This document shows, piece after piece, positions 6,365 through 9,384 of a stretch of DNA of 9,384 nt (its first letter is position 1; the number at the start of each line of letters is the position of its first letter). A program made the translations under genes and the position numbers. The stretch is from JAENVT01 sp031412355 (GTDB lineage: Bacteria > Actinomycetota > Acidimicrobiia > Acidimicrobiales > Ilumatobacteraceae): positions 1-9,384 of the forward strand of contig JANOCR010000230.1 in NCBI GenBank assembly GCA_031412355.1, in the 5' to 3' direction. Under the pieces are notes generated by a model. It saw only the letters and a program-made list of their open reading frames with translations. It searched no databases and had not been told where the DNA came from.

Positions 6365-8182
6365 ATGAGCACCCGTCGTCCCGCCGCCGTCCTGTGGGAC
6401 ATGGACGGCACCCTGGTCGACACCGAGCCGTACTGGATCGATTGCGAGTTCGAGCTGGTCGAGGCACACGGCGGCACGTGGACCCACGAGCACGCTAACG
6501 CCCTCGTGGGCAGCGACCTGTCGGAATCCGGCAGGTACATCCGCGAGCATGGTGGTGTCGATCTGCCCGTCGACGAGATCGTCAACCAACTGATCGACGG
6601 CGTCATCGCACGCGTACGGCACAAGGTGCCGTGGCGCCCCGGAGCTCGGGATCTGCTCGCCGAGCTACGCGTCGAAGACGTGCCGTGTGCTCTGGTGACC
6701 ATGTCGTGGCGACGGTTGGCCGACGCCATCGTCGCCGAACTCCCTCGCGGCTCGTTCGCCGCAACGATCGTGGGCGACGAGGTTCGCCACGGTAAGCCGC
6801 ATCCCGAGCCGTACCTCGCGGCAGCGCGCGCGTTGTCGGTCTCGGCCCGAGACTGTGTTGCGCTGGAGGACTCGCCGACGGGCGTGCGCTCGGCTACAGC
6901 CGCGGGATGTCACGTGATCGCGATCCCTCACATCGTCGACGTGCCGTCGAGCCGCGGCCACCGTCAAGTCGGGTCACTCGCCGACCTACGCGTCGACAAC
7001 CTGCTGCCCGATGCGCCGCGGCGGCGCGGCCTCGTCGTGGGTGTCAGCGTGCTGGTGCTTGCGTTGGCCGGCGTCGGTGCTGCCGCAACCCGCAACGAAT
7101 CACCACCGCCTCCACCGCCGATCGACATCCCCATCGATGCGTGGGCGCCGTACTGGGCGCTGCCCGACGCTCAGCAAACCCTGGCGACCAACGGGCGCAT
7201 GCTCCGCCAGGTCTCCCCGTTCTGGTATTCGACGCACGGTGCCACGACGATCAGCGTGGACGGCGGTTTGTCGCCCGAGACCACCGACGAGTTCATGTCT
7301 ACGGCGCGCGATGCAGGCGCGAAGGTGGTGCCCTCGATCGTCGACGCGATGCCGGCCGGAGGGATGGCCGCCTTGCTTGCCGATCCCACCTCACGTGCCA
7401 CACATGTCGCCGCGATCGGCGACCTCGCCGCGGCCAACGACTTCGATGGCATCGACATCGACTATGAGCAGTTCGCCTTCGCCGACGACCGCAGCACATG
7501 GGTGACGACGCGTCCGCTGTGGATCGACTTCGTCGACGAGCTCGGCGATCGTCTGCACGCGGACGGTCGCACCCTGGCGGTCAGCGTGCCGCACATCAAG
7601 GACGGCAATCGCACAGACGACAGCGGCTACTGGGTCTACGACTACGCCGGGATGGCGCCCCACGTCGACCAGATCAGGATCATGGCCTACGATTTCTCGA
7701 CCGACAAGGCCGGGCCGATCGCGCCGTTGGAGTTCGTCAAGCAGGCAATCGACGCCGCCAAAGAGGCCGTCGACGACGACTCCAAGCTGGTGCTCGGCGT
7801 CGCGTTGTATGGGTACAACTGGCCGATAGCTACGGTGGGGACATGTCCAGCAGAGCAGGAGGGTAAGACCAGCGTGAGCCAACGCAACATCGACGAACTG
7901 CTCGCCAAACGCAGCGCAACACCAGTGTTCGATCCAGTCACGGGTGAGGCCTCGTTCACCTACCAGTTGGAGGTCACCGACGGCGCGACCACCTGCACGC
8001 AGACCCGCCAGGTGCACTACGTCGATGCCGAAGGCGCACGCCAGCGCATCGATCTGGCACGCACCGAACGGCTTGGTGCGGTCTCGCTGTGGGCTCTCGG
8101 TTTCGACGGACCGGCGACGTGGCGAAGCATCGCCCAACTCGCTCGCCTGCCCGGGTCCTCCACTTCGGTCGCCGCGCCATGA
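6365..8182 (+). CDS. HAD-IA hydrolase domain fused through a membrane segment to a GH18 glycosidase domain
   Basis: This single 605-residue frame contains two enzymes. Residues about 6-215 are a full HAD-IA phosphatase/phosphomutase-like domain: DMDGT (12-16, nucleophile D12 and D14), motif II VTMSW (T112), motif III K144 (HGKPHPEP) and motif IV LEDS (E168, D169). Residues about 222-241 form one hydrophobic segment preceded by RRR, predicting N-in/C-out. A Pro-rich linker (247-252) follows. Residues about 254-590 are a GH18 domain with DGIDIDYE (361-368, probable acid E368), the MAYD motif (440-443) and the conserved late Trp (W576). Cys494 and Cys544 could form a disulfide outside. It resembles peptidoglycan-acting GH18 proteins more than classic secreted chitinases. 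No stop or frameshift separates the halves; a GTG at 7037 would give a signal-like start without the RRR, which is less convincing. ATG 6365 is 7 bases after the OYE gene, and the stop overlaps the next start. Confidence 0.85.
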   Translation: MSTRRPAAVLWDMDGTLVDTEPYWIDCEFELVEAHGGTWTHEHANALVGSDLSESGRYIREHGGVDLPVDEIVNQLIDGVIARVRHKVPWRPGARDLLAELRVEDVPCALVTMSWRRLADAIVAELPRGSFAATIVGDEVRHGKPHPEPYLAAARALSVSARDCVALEDSPTGVRSATAAGCHVIAIPHIVDVPSSRGHRQVGSLADLRVDNLLPDAPRRRGLVVGVSVLVLALAGVGAAATRNESPPPPPPIDIPIDAWAPYWALPDAQQTLATNGRMLRQVSPFWYSTHGATTISVDGGLSPETTDEFMSTARDAGAKVVPSIVDAMPAGGMAALLADPTSRATHVAAIGDLAAANDFDGIDIDYEQFAFADDRSTWVTTRPLWIDFVDELGDRLHADGRTLAVSVPHIKDGNRTDDSGYWVYDYAGMAPHVDQIRIMAYDFSTDKAGPIAPLEFVKQAIDAAKEAVDDDSKLVLGVALYGYNWPIATVGTCPAEQEGKTSVSQRNIDELLAKRSATPVFDPVTGEASFTYQLEVTDGATTCTQTRQVHYVDAEGARQRIDLARTERLGAVSLWALGFDGPATWRSIAQLARLPGSSTSVAAP

Positions 8183-9021
8183 CCACCTACGGCGTGATGT
8201 GGCGAAGGGAATGGCCGGCCAATCGGCTGATCGACTATGCCCAGCAGGTCGAAGCCCACGACCTCGACGAACTGTGGGTCGTCGAAGACCTCACCTTCCA
8301 CGGAGGCTTCACGCAAGCCACGGCTGCGCTGGCGGCCACGAACCGGATCAACGTCGGCATCGGCATCGCCCCTGCCGTGGTGCGCAACGTCGCCTACGCG
8401 GCGATGGAGATCGCCACGCTGGCGCAGATGTTCCCCGGCCGCTTTCACATGGGCTTCGGCCATGGCGTCGATTTCTGGATCGAGCAGGTCGGCGCAGTGC
8501 CACCGTCGTGGATGTCGTCGCTACGCGAGACGGTCGTCGCAACGACTCGGCTGCTTGCCGGCGACAAGGTCACGATGGACGGCGATTACGTGCATCTCGA
8601 CGCCGTGCAACTCGCTCATCCAGCACAGGTGCAACCCCCGATCTCGCTCGGTGTGCGCGGTCCGCGTTCCATGGCCCTCGCCGCCGAGGTCGGCGCCGGC
8701 GTGATCTTCGCCGAGTGGTCCGGCCCGCGATACCTACAGCAGGTCCGTGCCCAGATCGGCGACGCACCGAAGTTCACCGCGTTCGTACAGGCCAGCGCCG
8801 ACATCGACGCGCTCGAGGCGATGATGGCCGAGAAGATGTCGTTACCGCGGTTCGCCAGCCAACTCGCCGCGTACGGCGACGAAGCGGTCCCACTCGAAGA
8901 ACTGGTCGTGGCCGGCGACCCGGTCACCTGGATCGAGCAAGCGCAGCGCTGGGTCGAAGCCGGCGCCAGCACCGTGGTCTTTTGCCCACTTCCGACTGAC
9001 CCTGTGGAGTTGCCACTATGA
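8179..9021 (+). CDS. LLM-class (luciferase-like, possibly F420-dependent) oxidoreductase
   Basis: This 280-residue cytosolic protein has the luciferase-like TIM-barrel pattern. After the first strand (TTYGVMWRRE), ELWVVEDL follows near residue 31, and MFPGRFHMGFGHGV around residues 84-97 is the family signature. Downstream it has GDYVHLDAVQL and PPISLGVRGPRSMALAAE, again typical. Members reduce or oxidise small substrates with F420 or FMN; which cofactor and substrate apply here cannot be read from sequence. Length is a little below the common 300-350. The start ATG 8179 overlaps the stop of the HAD-GH18 gene (ATGA), favouring it over the GTG at 8089, which lies deep within that gene. The stop overlaps the next ATG (9018-9021), so expression is coupled. 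Confidence 0.85.
   Translation: MTTYGVMWRREWPANRLIDYAQQVEAHDLDELWVVEDLTFHGGFTQATAALAATNRINVGIGIAPAVVRNVAYAAMEIATLAQMFPGRFHMGFGHGVDFWIEQVGAVPPSWMSSLRETVVATTRLLAGDKVTMDGDYVHLDAVQLAHPAQVQPPISLGVRGPRSMALAAEVGAGVIFAEWSGPRYLQQVRAQIGDAPKFTAFVQASADIDALEAMMAEKMSLPRFASQLAAYGDEAVPLEELVVAGDPVTWIEQAQRWVEAGASTVVFCPLPTDPVELPL
9006..9009 (+). promoter_or_regulatory. Ribosome binding site for the VOC gene
   Basis: GGAG is 8 bases before ATG 9018, inside the end of the LLM gene. It supports the ATGA-overlap start. Confidence 0.55.
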
Positions 9022-9384
9022 CCATCGACTCCGATCAGCGCACTCTCCTGGCAGCCCGGCGCGCCGAGATCAGCGCCCAATACCTGGCGCCCCGAGCCGA
9101 ACGGTCGGCCAGCACGGCTCGCGGCGTGCACCATGTTGCACTGATCAGCAGCGACGTCGAGCGCACCGTTCAGTTCTTCCAGGGCCTGCTCGGCTTTCCC
9201 TTGATCGAGATGTTCGAGAATCGCGACTACGAGGGTTCGACGCACTTCTTCTTCGACATCGGCAACGGCAACACCCTGGCCTACTTCGACCTGCCCGGCC
9301 TCGATCTCGGTCCGTACCAAGAGGTGCTCGCCGGCCTGCACCACCTGGCAATCTCGGTCGAGCGAGCCACCTGGGAACAGCTGA
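9018..9384 (+). CDS. VOC-family (glyoxalase/dioxygenase fold) protein, 3' truncated by window
   Basis: The first 122 residues are visible. After a helical N-terminal extension (about 1-34), a beta-alpha-beta-beta-beta module starts at GVHHVALISSDVERTVQFFQ (36-55), with its probable metal-ligand His at 38/39, then GNTLAYFDLPG. A second module begins at GLHHLAISVE (106-115), with H108/H109. Two paired modules are characteristic of the vicinal oxygen chelate superfamily, which includes glyoxalase I, extradiol dioxygenases and isomerases, usually with a divalent metal. Substrate and exact class are not readable. It overlaps the LLM gene by 4 bases with a good GGAG site, so it belongs to the same operon; the frame is still open at the right edge. 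Confidence 0.85.
   Translation, partial: MTIDSDQRTLLAARRAEISAQYLAPRAERSASTARGVHHVALISSDVERTVQFFQGLLGFPLIEMFENRDYEGSTHFFFDIGNGNTLAYFDLPGLDLGPYQEVLAGLHHLAISVERATWEQL

Noticed and set aside
5284..6729. 481-codon minus-strand open frame antisense to the OYE gene
   Set aside because: Spans two plus-strand genes with clear motifs and shows none of its own.
7037..8182. GH18 half as an independent gene starting at GTG 7037
   Set aside because: That start removes the RRR preceding the hydrophobic segment and has no ribosome site; the frame is continuous with the HAD domain. Not fully excluded.

Overview
The window is high-GC DNA with strong G/C bias at third codon positions and frequent GTG/TTG starts, which points to an actinobacterium. 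A mycofactocin maturation cassette beside a HelD-like ATPase and an OYE-type oxidoreductase fits Mycobacteriales or Acidimicrobiia. I lean toward an Acidimicrobiia-like organism, but this is inference from gene content only.

Layout. Positions 1-356 hold the 3' part of an unrecognised plus-strand reading frame. Its tail runs through two tandem, imperfectly conserved palindromic elements (198-246 and 260-308) that look like a REP-like or mobile repeat unit, or a hairpin between convergent genes. Positions 371-2293 (minus strand) encode a complete HelD-like SF1 ATPase. After a divergent gap of only about 31 bp, everything to the right edge is on the plus strand and tightly packed: mftA, mftB, mftC, plsY, a FadH/OYE flavoprotein, a HAD-TM-GH18 fusion protein, a luciferase-like oxidoreductase, and a VOC-family protein cut by the right edge. 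Several junctions overlap (mftA/mftB, mftB/mftC, and ATGA overlaps at plsY/OYE, HAD-GH18/LLM and LLM/VOC), so this is very probably one operon.

How it works together. MftA is a 37-residue precursor ending in IDGMCGVY. MftB is the peptide chaperone, and MftC is the radical SAM/SPASM enzyme that decarboxylates the C-terminal Tyr and crosslinks Val-Tyr to start mycofactocin, a peptide-derived redox cofactor. The usual next genes (mftD, mftE, mftF) do not follow mftC here. Instead there is a membrane acyltransferase of phospholipid synthesis, then redox enzymes of the kind often found in mycofactocin genomes.

Main points of interest: the 114-bp mftA gene lies antisense to the apparent (over-extended) 5' end of the ATPase ORF; the operon carries an unusual single-chain fusion of a cytosolic HAD phosphatase-like domain to an exported GH18 glycosidase-like domain; plsY sits inside the mycofactocin operon; the OYE enzyme appears to lack the usual active-site Tyr; and the left end has a tandem palindrome with near-perfect arms.
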